In this document: positions 15,544 through 23,061 of the stretch, one piece after another
Numbering within the stretch: position 1 is the stretch's first letter
Layout of the letters: every line of letters starts with the position of its first letter
Notes under the pieces: generated by a model
What the model was told of the DNA's origin: nothing
What the model saw: the letters and a program-made list of their open reading frames with translations, nothing else
Database searches by the model: none
Made by a program: the position numbers and the translations under genes
Assembly: GCF_000739935.1 (NCBI RefSeq)
Contig: NZ_BBJU01000014.1
Span: forward strand, 62,001 to 126,000
DNA length: 64,000 nucleotides
Reading direction: 5' to 3'
Source of the DNA: Agrobacterium rubi TR3 = NBRC 13261
GTDB lineage: Bacteria; Pseudomonadota; Alphaproteobacteria; Rhizobiales; Rhizobiaceae

Positions 15544-17849
15544 CAGGCGGCCTCTACCTCTGTCCGCAGGCGAACCGAGACAAGAACGGATTTCGATGTC
15601 GGCGTGAAGCTGCCTTCGCCATAGCTGTGCAGCGGCACGAGAACGTTCAGCTCCGGGTAATAGCCACCGACGCTGCCTTCTGGAATATTGTAGGGAACGA
15701 GGCGGAAGTTTTCGGCCATGCGCTCGACGCCATCGCCATATTCGCCGATGACATCAACGCGCTGCTTGGCATGCGCACCCAGCTTTTCCATGTCCTTCGG
15801 GTTCATGAAAATCACCTGACGCTCGCCATAGACGCCGCGATAGCGGTCGTCCATGCCGTAGATCGTGGTGTTGTATTGATCGTGGCTGCGGAAGGTCTGC
15901 AGAACAAAGATGCCAGTTTTGGAAAGTGCTTCCTGATGGTCGGTCTTTTCAGGCAGGGCGCCGGTAAAGAAGGTGGCCTTCTTGGCAGGCGTATTCCATT
16001 CGCGTTCTGCCGCCGCGTTGCGCAGATGGAAGCCGCGCGGCACGCGCACACGCTCGTTAAACTCATGGAAGCCCGGCAGAACGCGCGAGATCATGTCGCG
16101 TATCAGGTCGTAATCGTCGGCCAGCTTCGCCCACTGAACGCGCTCGTTGCCGAGCGTCGCTGCTGCGATACCGGCGATGATGGCGACTTCCGAGCGCAGT
16201 TCCGGCGACGCAGGTTCGTTGATGCCGCCGGAGCCGTGCACCATGCTCATGGAATCTTCCACGGTCACGATCTGCGACTTGCCCTGCGAGTTGCGGTCGA
16301 TTTCGGTACGGCCAAGGCAGGGCAGGATGAAGGACGTTTCGCCCGGCACCAGATGCGAGTGGTTGAGCTTGGTGGCGATGTTGACAGTCAATTTCTGCTT
16401 TTCGAACGCCTTGATGATCAGCGGGCTGTCCGGTGTGGCGCGCAGGAAGTTACCGCCAAGCGCGATGAAGGCCTGCGCCTTGCCGTCCAGCATGGCGCTG
16501 ATGGCTTCGACAGTGTTGTGGCCACGGTTGCGCGGCATCGGCACACCGAGTTCCTTTTCCAGCGCATCGAGCAGGGCAGGCGGGGCCTTCTCGTCGATAC
16601 CAACTGTGCGGTCGCCCTGCACGTTGGAGTGACCACGCACGGGGCAGAGACCCGCACCGGGACGACCGATATTGCCGCGCAGCAGCATGAAGTTGGTGAT
16701 TTCTCGGATCGTGATCACCGAGTGCTTGTGCTGGGTAATGCCCATCGCCCAGGTCGCAATCACGGCATTCGACGCCATGTAGATGCCAGCGGCTTCTTCG
16801 ATCTGCTCGCGGGTCAGGCCGGACTGGTCGAGGATTTCTTCCCAACTCGTGGCCTCTACGGCAGCTTTGTAAGCGTCAAACTCCACCGCATGTTCGGCAA
16901 GGAAATCATAGTCGATGATCGCAGGCTTGCCAGCGGCGCGGGCTGCGTCGTCTGCCGCAAACACGGCCTTGCTCATGCCGCGCACCGCGGCCATGTCGCC
17001 GCCCTGACGTGGCTGGTAATAGTTGGTGGCAATCTTGGTGTTGCCGCCAGTGATCATTTCGATCTTGTCCTGCGGATCGGTGAAGCGCTCCAGACCCTTT
17101 TCGCGGATCGGGTTGAAGACCGCGATGCGCGCGCCACGAATGGCGGCACGGCGCAAGTCACCCAGCATGCGCGGATGGTTGGTGCCGGGGTTCTGTCCGA
17201 TGACGAAAATGGCATCCGCCTTCTCGAAGTCTTCCAACAGAACCGTGCCCTTGCCGACGCCGACGGAGGCCTTGAGGCCAACGCCGCTGGCTTCGTGGCA
17301 CATGTTGGAACAGTCAGGGAAATTGTTGGTGCCGTAGAGACGAACCATCAACTGGTAGATGAAGGCTGCCTCGTTGGAAGCGCGACCTGAGGTGTAGAAC
17401 TCGGCGCGATCAGGGCTGTCGAGGCTCTTCAGAACGCCGCCGATTTCAGCAAAGGCATCGTCCCAGGAAACGGGCAGGTATTTGTCGGTGGCGCGGTCGT
17501 AGCGCAACGGGTCCGTCAGGCGGCCCTGCTTTTCGAGGCTGTAATCCGACCATGTGCGGAGCTCGGAAACCGTGTGACTGGCAAAAAAGTCCGGTGGAAC
17601 GCGCGCTTCGGTCGCTTCCCATGCCACGGCCTTCACGCCGTTTTCGCAGAACTCGAAGGAGGAGCCATGCTCCGGGTCGCCCCATGCGCAGCCGGGACAA
17701 TCGAAACCATCCGGCTGATTGGCCTTTAGCAGGGTTCTGGCACCGGAAATCGGAGCACCCGATTCCAGCAGGCGCTTGCCCACGCTCTTGAGTGCGCCCC
17801 AGCCGCCAGCCGCGCTGGAAGCCTTTCCGATGAAATCCATTTTGCCCAT
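15543..17849 (-). CDS. FdhF/YdeP-family molybdopterin oxidoreductase
   Basis: A 768-residue molybdopterin oxidoreductase of the formate-dehydrogenase-H-like / YdeP branch. Near the N-terminus Cys51 and Cys54 (FDCPGCAWGDPEHG) with Cys68 look like iron-sulfur ligands. FPDCSNMCHEASGVGL contains the cysteine typical of this subfamily, and FVIGQNPGTNHPRM, GNIGRPGAGLCPVRGHSNVQGDRT and a C-terminal dinucleotide-binding domain (VGGYYPELNVLVP) bind the two pterins. No signal peptide, so it is cytoplasmic. Biochemistry of this branch is poorly known and formate is only a guess. It heads a three-gene unit with the winged-helix-like and deformylase-like genes. Confidence 0.9.
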   Translation of the reverse strand: MGKMDFIGKASSAAGGWGALKSVGKRLLESGAPISGARTLLKANQPDGFDCPGCAWGDPEHGSSFEFCENGVKAVAWEATEARVPPDFFASHTVSELRTWSDYSLEKQGRLTDPLRYDRATDKYLPVSWDDAFAEIGGVLKSLDSPDRAEFYTSGRASNEAAFIYQLMVRLYGTNNFPDCSNMCHEASGVGLKASVGVGKGTVLLEDFEKADAIFVIGQNPGTNHPRMLGDLRRAAIRGARIAVFNPIREKGLERFTDPQDKIEMITGGNTKIATNYYQPRQGGDMAAVRGMSKAVFAADDAARAAGKPAIIDYDFLAEHAVEFDAYKAAVEATSWEEILDQSGLTREQIEEAAGIYMASNAVIATWAMGITQHKHSVITIREITNFMLLRGNIGRPGAGLCPVRGHSNVQGDRTVGIDEKAPPALLDALEKELGVPMPRNRGHNTVEAISAMLDGKAQAFIALGGNFLRATPDSPLIIKAFEKQKLTVNIATKLNHSHLVPGETSFILPCLGRTEIDRNSQGKSQIVTVEDSMSMVHGSGGINEPASPELRSEVAIIAGIAAATLGNERVQWAKLADDYDLIRDMISRVLPGFHEFNERVRVPRGFHLRNAAAEREWNTPAKKATFFTGALPEKTDHQEALSKTGIFVLQTFRSHDQYNTTIYGMDDRYRGVYGERQVIFMNPKDMEKLGAHAKQRVDVIGEYGDGVERMAENFRLVPYNIPEGSVGGYYPELNVLVPLHSYGEGSFTPTSKSVLVSVRLRTEVEAA

Positions 17850-18163
17850 TATAAGGTCTCTTTCTGATTAATTTTTTGGCCACTCGGTCCGGGTGCCAAC
17901 CCGGGCGATTTTTGATGCAGCCTTTTGCCCCAGATTCCCGCATAACGGCCATATGTCAACTCGTAACTGCGGGACTGTCCCAATCACGCGATCAATTCGC
18001 TGAGACTGTTTCGCAACCGTTAACGCGAAGGGGGTAGGCTCCATCGGATTGCACATGAAACTGCAACGCCTTTTCTCCTATCCCGTTGTTGACATTGTGC
18101 TTTTAAAAGCCATTCTCCTGCGCTTTGGCGAAGCAGGCAGTTTACCGGATAAAGGGGCGTAAT
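17850..18163. other. Divergent promoter region between fdhF-like gene and mgtE
   Basis: About 310 bases. It contains a hairpin CCGGGT-GCCA-ACCCGG at 17889-17904 that would lie in the 5' leader of the fdhF-like mRNA, about 40 bases from its start. No protein-coding frame is convincing. I could not identify the Mg2+ riboswitch pattern before mgtE, but cannot exclude a diverged one. Confidence 0.4.
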
Positions 18164-19591
18164 TTGACGCAAGCGGACGACCATCATTCCCTGCCGGAAG
18201 ACGCCAAGAGACCCGAGATCATGGCGGATATCTATTCCGAGGATGGGTCGATTCGGTCCGATTTCCTCGCGATGGTCGGCGCTGCCATTGCCGACCGGGA
18301 TGTCCTGTTCCTGCGGCAAAACGTGGCCCGTCTGCACGAATCCGAGCTGGGTGACCTGCTCGAATCCATCCAGTCGGACCAGCGCCACGCCATGGTGCGT
18401 CTGCTGGGTTCCGACTTCGACATGACGGCACTGACCGAGGTGGATGAAGCGATCCGCCTCGACATCGTCGAGCAGATGCCGAACGACCAGATCGCCGCCG
18501 GTATCGGCGAGATGGATTCGGACGACGCTGTCTACATTCTCGAAGACATGGACCGCGAAGACCGCGAAGACATTCTTGCGCAGATGCCGTTTACCGAGCG
18601 TGTGCGGCTGCTGCGCGCGCTGGATTACCCCGAAAGCTCGGCTGGTCGTCGCATGCAGACGGAATTCGTGGCGGTGCCGCCGTTCTGGACCGTCGGCCAG
18701 ACCATCGATTACATGCGTGAAGAGGAAGAACTACCGGAATCCTTTTCGCAAATCTTCGTCGTCGATCCCACCTTCAAGCTGGTCGGCACTCTCGATCTCG
18801 ACCGGTTGCTGCGCTCAAAGCGGCTGGTGAAGGTCGAATCGATCATGCACGAGACCAACCATCCGATTGCCGCCGAGATGGACCAGGAAGAGGCGGCTCA
18901 GCTTTTCGAGCAGTACGACTTGCTGTCAGCAGCTGTCGTGGATGACAATGGTCGTCTGGTCGGTGTTCTCACCATCGATGACGTGGTTGATGTCATGCAG
19001 GAAGAGGCGGAGGAAGACTTGCTGCGCCTTGGCGGTGTGGGTGACGAAGAGCTCTCCGACTCCATCGCGGTCACATCCCGCTCACGCGTGCCATGGCTGG
19101 CCGTAAACCTGATCACCGCCTTCATGGCCGCTTCCGTCATCGGTCTCTTCGATGCGACGATCGAGCAGATCGTAGCCCTTGCTGTTTTGATGCCGATCGT
19201 AGCGGGCATGGGCGGCAATGCTGGCTCGCAGACCATGACCGTCTCCGTGCGGGCATTGGCGACCAAAAACCTCGATATTCACAATGCATCCCGCATCATT
19301 CGGCGTGAGGCAGGTGTCGGTCTCTTGAACGGCGCACTGTTCGGCTGCGCCATCGGTATCATTGCCGGTCTATGGTTCGATGACGTCAATCTGGGCGGCA
19401 TTATCGCCACTGCCATGCTCATCAACATGTTCGCCGCAGCCATTGCGGGCATCATCATTCCATTGCTGCTGGACAAGTTCGGAGCCGACCCCGCCGTGTC
19501 CTCCGCAGTCTTCGTCACCGCCGTTACCGACATCGTCGGTTTCTTCTCGTTTCTGGGACTTGCGACCTGGTGGTTCGGTGTCTCAGGCTGA
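18164..19591 (+). CDS. mgtE: MgtE-family magnesium transporter
   Basis: MgtE is an inner-membrane Mg2+ channel gated by cytosolic Mg2+. In order: the N domain with acidic repeats (DDAVYILEDMDREDREDILAQM), two CBS domains (around FFVAVPPFWTVGQTI and PIAAEMDQEEAAQLFEQYDLLSAAVVD; near residues 135-255), and the transmembrane domain with five helices including the conserved pore segment PIVAGMGGNAGSQT. About 475 residues from the TTG at 18164, preceded by AAAGGGG at 7 bases, which I prefer; other in-frame starts are a TTG at 18125 and an ATG at 18221. It is divergent from the fdhF-like gene and stands alone. Confidence 0.93.
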   Translation: MTQADDHHSLPEDAKRPEIMADIYSEDGSIRSDFLAMVGAAIADRDVLFLRQNVARLHESELGDLLESIQSDQRHAMVRLLGSDFDMTALTEVDEAIRLDIVEQMPNDQIAAGIGEMDSDDAVYILEDMDREDREDILAQMPFTERVRLLRALDYPESSAGRRMQTEFVAVPPFWTVGQTIDYMREEEELPESFSQIFVVDPTFKLVGTLDLDRLLRSKRLVKVESIMHETNHPIAAEMDQEEAAQLFEQYDLLSAAVVDDNGRLVGVLTIDDVVDVMQEEAEEDLLRLGGVGDEELSDSIAVTSRSRVPWLAVNLITAFMAASVIGLFDATIEQIVALAVLMPIVAGMGGNAGSQTMTVSVRALATKNLDIHNASRIIRREAGVGLLNGALFGCAIGIIAGLWFDDVNLGGIIATAMLINMFAAAIAGIIIPLLLDKFGADPAVSSAVFVTAVTDIVGFFSFLGLATWWFGVSG

Positions 19592-19601
19592 ATGCTGAAA
19601 A

Positions 19602-19623
19602 TTGACTTTTACGTGAAGGTCAA
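19602..19623 (+). promoter_or_regulatory. 22-bp palindrome, probable MerR-family operator
   Basis: TTGACTTTTACGTGAAGGTC plus AA is an inverted repeat matching 18 of 22 positions around a central ACGT. MerR-family regulators bind such palindromes in the long spacer between -35 and -10; the first TTGACT could be the -35 box. It lies 10 bases after mgtE and 132 bases before the TTG of the MerR gene, suggesting autoregulation. Inference from pattern and position only. Confidence 0.55.
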
Positions 19624-19650
19624 TCATAGTGATTTCAAAGAAGGAGAGTG

Positions 19651-19758
19651 GTGAGGCCTGTTGCGCTTCGTCATTCTATCTTGTTGTTTGAGCAACGGAT
19701 ATTCCGAAAGCCGTCTGTCATTTTCGGTCCTGTGCTCCAGAATCGGATGAAGCCTTGA
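19651..19758 (+). CDS. Possible leader ORF overlapping the merR start
   Basis: A GTG-initiated frame of 35 codons (MRPVALRHSILLFEQRIFRK, then PSVIFGPVLQNRMKP) with a strong ribosome binding site, AAGGAG at 19641-19646. Its TGA (19756-19758) overlaps the TTG start of the MerR gene (19755) in the arrangement TTGA. The MerR start itself has only a weak site, so translation of the regulator may depend on this leader. The peptide resembles no family I know, and the frame could be chance. Confidence 0.35.
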   Translation: MRPVALRHSILLFEQRIFRKPSVIFGPVLQNRMKP

Positions 19759-20141
19759 ACAAGTATTATAGCATCACGGAATTGACACGCGAATTCGGGG
19801 TCTCCACCCGTACCCTTCGTTTTTACGAAGACGAAGGCCTCATTCACCCTGAACGCCGTGGCCGCACACGATTGTTTCGCATGGCAGACCGCAGGCTCAT
19901 TCAAGAAATCCTACGCGGTCGCCGTATCGGCTTCACCATCGCTGAGATTCGCGAAATCATTCAGGTCTATAAGGAGCCGCCTGGTGAATCCGGGCAGCTC
20001 GAGCTTCTGATGAAGAAGGTGGACGAAAAGCGTGCCGACTTGCGCCAGAAGCGCAAGGACATCGAGGAAACGCTTCTGGAACTCGATAATGTCGAGGAAG
20101 CCTGCCTCACGCGGCTTGCCGAAATCGGCGTTGGTACCTGA
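19755..20141 (+). CDS. MerR-family transcriptional regulator
   Basis: A 128-residue protein with the MerR winged helix at the N-terminus (YSITELTREFGVSTRTLRFYEDEGLIHPERRGRTRLF), then the second helix-turn-helix part (RIGFTIAEIREIIQVY) and a long C-terminal dimerisation coiled coil (LELLMKKVDEKRADLRQKRKDIEETLLEL). The short effector-binding end has a single cysteine (EEACLTRLAEIG), which argues against a classic metal sensor. The closest named group I recall is the LiuR/branched-chain-degradation MerR type, but no such genes are near. Start TTG at 19755 with GGATGAAG upstream. The palindrome at 19602-19623 is its probable operator. Confidence 0.9.
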   Translation: MNKYYSITELTREFGVSTRTLRFYEDEGLIHPERRGRTRLFRMADRRLIQEILRGRRIGFTIAEIREIIQVYKEPPGESGQLELLMKKVDEKRADLRQKRKDIEETLLELDNVEEACLTRLAEIGVGT

Positions 20142-20148
20142 TCTTCGA

Positions 20149-21117
20149 CTATTGCGTTTCGCGGGAACATTGCGCGGCAATCTCGCCGATCTTCGATTGC
20201 TGTTCCGGCACGAGACTGTTGGCCATCATCGGGTCGAACAAGTTTTCCGCGTGAAGTTTCACCAGCGTGCAACCACAGAAGCTCTGGCATAGTTCCAATC
20301 CATTTTGCTGCTGCACACAGCTGTTCTCGCAGCTCTTCTTGTAGGCCTCGACTTGATCAATAGGCGCGGGCGGCACGATGAGCGATGCGAGGTAGACGAT
20401 GCCGATCAGGACTGGTTGGTGCACGAGGTAGACAACCAAGCTGTGGCGACCCAGAAACGCCAGCACGTTGCGTTTGCCACTGTCTCGTCTGAAGAGATCC
20501 AGCCAGCCGCGTGGTGTCACGATTTTGGATACTGCCAGTCCCAACAAGAGTGGCGCCAGAAACGGTAACAGCGGCACGTAGTCGTTGGAGCGTTGAGGCA
20601 TGGTCGACAGCCCGATCCAGGATAGCCAGATGGGGTTGAACGCGTCCGAGCTCAGATAACTTGGCGCCAGAAATGCTGCGACTGCGACAAGCGCTGTGAC
20701 GATTACGGGAAGCCGCAGGAACAGGAGCCCGATGAGGCTCGCGGCTGCGATGTTGTGGAGAATGCCAAAGAATATCCAACCATCCGGCACCGCAAAGAAG
20801 GTTGCGACGGAAATCAGAAGTGCCGCGCCTGCGACCATCGCGAAACGCTTGCCGAAAGATGGCCAGTTGATGCGGCTTTGATGGGCGAGATAGAGGCTGA
20901 AACCTGCAAGAAACAGGAACGAGCTTGCGATACCGCGTGCGTAAAGCCGCCACCAGCCTTGCGTCGCCGTGCCGGGATCGAGATAGGCGAACATCTCCAG
21001 ATCCCAGGTGAAGTGGTAACTGGCCATGGCGATGAGCGCGATTCCGCGCAGCGTGTCTAATGCGCCGATGCGGCCTTTCTGCCTTGTTTCCGCTGCAACT
21101 ACCGGAACGTCACTCAT
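20149..21117 (-). CDS. DUF1624 membrane protein, acyltransferase-like
   Basis: A 322-residue polytopic membrane protein of the heparan-alpha-glucosaminide N-acetyltransferase-like group (DUF1624). It opens with RIGALDTLRGIALIAMASYHFTWDLE, the hallmark of the family with its conserved histidine, followed by about eight hydrophobic segments up to LVVYLVHQPVLIGIVYLASLIV. Such proteins usually transfer acyl groups across the membrane onto sugars. Unusual is the ~70-residue polar tail with cysteines in two clusters (KKSCENSCVQQQNG and ELCQSFCGCTLVK). AAAGGACGG stands upstream of the ATG. It is convergent with the MerR gene. Confidence 0.88.
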   Translation of the reverse strand: MSDVPVVAAETRQKGRIGALDTLRGIALIAMASYHFTWDLEMFAYLDPGTATQGWWRLYARGIASSFLFLAGFSLYLAHQSRINWPSFGKRFAMVAGAALLISVATFFAVPDGWIFFGILHNIAAASLIGLLFLRLPVIVTALVAVAAFLAPSYLSSDAFNPIWLSWIGLSTMPQRSNDYVPLLPFLAPLLLGLAVSKIVTPRGWLDLFRRDSGKRNVLAFLGRHSLVVYLVHQPVLIGIVYLASLIVPPAPIDQVEAYKKSCENSCVQQQNGLELCQSFCGCTLVKLHAENLFDPMMANSLVPEQQSKIGEIAAQCSRETQ

Positions 21118-21181
21118 TCATCCGTCCTTTGGCAACGGTTATGGTCTGTAGGCCGCGCTTCGCCTGTGAAGTGCGGCGATT

Positions 21182-21877
21182 TCATGGCGTTTGGAAATCA
21201 TCCATGATGGCGCGGCGCGCCTCTGAGAAATATTGCCGGCGCAGAAGGGCCACGGTGATGATGACGGTGGATGCGATAAACACGTAGGGGCTGATAAACC
21301 AGCCGAGATAACCGATGGACAAAAAGATGGTTCTGAGACCGTCGTTGAAATTCTTGGCGGCGATGATGTTCATGCGGATGACGTTTTCAGCCGCGTGTTC
21401 TGCCGCCTGCCTGTTTGCATTCGCCTCATGCAGCATCGGCATGGCGCCGAACAGAATGGTGCAATAGTTGAACAGGCGATAGGACCAGCCGAACTTGAAA
21501 AAGGCATAGCCGAACAGGCTGGTCAGCCCTATGACCTTTATTTCAAACGCGGTGCGCCCCCCATATTGCACGAAGGGCATATCTCGAAAGACCGATTCCA
21601 CCCGGTCTGTCGCGCCCAGAAGCGCAAAGCACCCACCGATGGCAAAAATGGAGGTGGAGGCGAAAAAGGCGGTTCCGTTTTGCAGACCGGCCATGATCTG
21701 CGTATCGATCATCTTCAGATCGCGCGTCAGGGAATTGTAAATCCACTTGCGCCGTCGCTCTGCCATGGCCTGATTGAGACTGAGGCGCAGGAACGGCGTC
21801 TTCGAGGTCGTGACGTAGGTATAAGATGCCCACAGAACCACGAAAACGATAAGGGCGACATAATCCATAGACGTCAT
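21182..21877 (-). CDS. DUF599 membrane protein
   Basis: A 231-residue protein of the DUF599 family. It has a hydrophobic segment at the N-terminus (YVALIVFVVLWASYTYV), the conserved stretch MAERRRKWIYNSLTRDLKMIDTQIMAGLQNGTAFFAST, and further membrane segments, including LGWFISPYVFIASTVIITVALL. The function of the family is unknown. I chose the ATG at 21877 (MTSMDYVALIV), since the upstream extension to 21961 is not protein-like; the ATG at 21868 is possible. The DUF1624 gene follows on the same strand after 64 bases and could share its transcript. Confidence 0.88.
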   Translation of the reverse strand: MTSMDYVALIVFVVLWASYTYVTTSKTPFLRLSLNQAMAERRRKWIYNSLTRDLKMIDTQIMAGLQNGTAFFASTSIFAIGGCFALLGATDRVESVFRDMPFVQYGGRTAFEIKVIGLTSLFGYAFFKFGWSYRLFNYCTILFGAMPMLHEANANRQAAEHAAENVIRMNIIAAKNFNDGLRTIFLSIGYLGWFISPYVFIASTVIITVALLRRQYFSEARRAIMDDFQTP

Positions 21878-22024
21878 GACGGCAGTTTTTCCTTTGCGCC
21901 AACGTGTAGCGAATCTCCCGGTGCAATATTGATGCGATTGAGAGGCAACGCAATCGCGCAAGAAAATTGATCACAGAGCATATTTTGGTCCCGCGCTAAC
22001 CATCCGGTAACAATATACCGCTAT

Positions 22025-22122
22025 GACTTTGCGTGCACGCCGGATTTGTTTTGCGTACCGGTGCTGCTCTTGTCGTATCGGCATTCAAGACCGCGTTTGC
22101 GCCTCGGCGCAACGCGGTTTTT
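22025..22122 (+). ncRNA. Candidate small RNA or leader transcript
   Basis: Two stable hairpins in a row: 22035-22064 (GCA and CCGG paired with CCGG and TGC, 2-base bulge) and the terminator hairpin 22090-22118 followed by T5. Both lie in a 514-base gap upstream of cobU, facing the same way but ending 270 bases before it, with another promoter-like element in between. No small protein fits. I could not find a clear promoter in front, and I do not match it to a named RNA family. Confidence 0.35.
22090..22122 (+). terminator. Rho-independent terminator upstream of cobU
   Basis: ACCGCGTT-GCGC pairs with GCGC-AACGCGGT (one bulged T) around a short loop and runs into TTTTT. There is no gene on the plus strand before it for 2 kb, which is why a small RNA or attenuated leader is suspected. 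Confidence 0.8.
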
Positions 22123-22134
22123 GCATGTCGGAAA

Positions 22135-22163
22135 TTGACAACTGACACCGCCCTCCTTACCTT
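22135..22163 (+). promoter_or_regulatory. Possible sigma-70 promoter of cobU
   Basis: TTGACA, a 17-base spacer, then TACCTT. The -35 box is perfect and the -10 weak. It lies directly behind the terminator at 22090-22122 and 228 bases before the cobU start. Confidence 0.35.
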
Positions 22164-22391
22164 GATGACGACGATCCGGCGCTTTTCGATCGATCGTGTT
22201 TATCGACATGCTGGCATGGTGCCAGCGGGTGGGCAATATCGATAGATCACCGCGACAGCATCGCATGATAGACCGGGAGAACGCCTCCATATCTACGAAT
22301 CGTTCTCTTTTCATGCAGACGGCTTCAAGGCTTGCGAAACACATCGCATTGGCTGCCGGATCGTCTCTCCTAACGTTTAACGGCGATTCTT

Positions 22392-22916
22392 ATGACTGAC
22401 GCGTCACGCGCTGTGCTGGTGCTGGGCGGTGCGCGCTCCGGCAAGTCTGCCTTCGCCGAAAATCTGGTTTTGTCAGGCGAGGGGGCAGCGCTTTACATCG
22501 CCACTGGTCGTGCCTGGGACGATGAGATGAAGGACCGCATCTCCGACCACCGAGACAGACGTAGTGATGTGTGGACGACGCATGAAGAACCGCTCGCCTT
22601 GACCGAGGTGCTGCAGCAACTGGACCGGCCAGAACACACCATCCTCGTTGATTGCCTGACGCTCTGGGTCACAAACCTGATGATGGAGGAGGCGCGCGAT
22701 GTCGAGGTGGCCTTCGCGCCTCTGGTTCAGCATGCCGCGGTTGCGCGGGCGAAAATTGTTTTCGTCTCCAATGAGGTTGGACTAGGCATTGTGCCGGAGA
22801 ACCGCATGGCACGGGAATTTCGCGATCATGCTGGGCGGCTGCATCAGAAAATTGCCGCGGTGGCCGCCGAAGTCTATTTTGTTGCAGCGGGATTACCCCT
22901 TAAAATGAAGGGGTGA
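22392..22916 (+). CDS. cobU: Adenosylcobinamide kinase / phosphate guanylyltransferase
   Basis: CobU (CobP in rhizobia) phosphorylates adenosylcobinamide and adds GMP, late in cobalamin synthesis and salvage. The 174-residue protein has the P-loop [12 protein letters not shown] (residues 12-23), [13 protein letters not shown] and the [20 protein letters not shown] motif that contains residues of the guanylylation site. Length is normal. The ATG at 22392 has only a weak ribosome binding site. No other cob gene is adjacent; the surrounding DNA is intergenic on both sides. I looked for a cobalamin riboswitch (B12 box) upstream and saw none. Confidence 0.95.
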   Translation: MTDASRAVLVLGGARSGKSAFAENLVLSGEGAALYIATGRAWDDEMKDRISDHRDRRSDVWTTHEEPLALTEVLQQLDRPEHTILVDCLTLWVTNLMMEEARDVEVAFAPLVQHAAVARAKIVFVSNEVGLGIVPENRMAREFRDHAGRLHQKIAAVAAEVYFVAAGLPLKMKG

Positions 22917-23061
22917 AAACCAGCGCCGATCGTTCCTCGCAAATTCGCCACACACGCCGTGCGATCTGGCGTGCCTGCGTCATGACGAATGCTGCGCAGC
23001 GACGCAATTGATCCAGAGCGTGAAACGCATGTCACCTCCCACTCAGATGTTCTTACCGTTT

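Noticed and set aside
15627..17390. 587-codon plus-strand frame opposite the fdhF-like gene
   Set aside because: Antisense shadow in high-GC coding DNA: composition rich in Arg/His/Gly, no family, while the opposite strand encodes a complete molybdoenzyme.
21962..22391. Cobalamin riboswitch before cobU
   Set aside because: The gene and the long leader invite it, but I found neither the B12 box nor the GCCACTG element. The structure seen is a simple two-hairpin element with a terminator.
22895..22914. Hairpin ACCCCTT/AAGGGGT at the end of cobU as terminator
   Set aside because: It lies inside the last codons and has no T-run on either strand.
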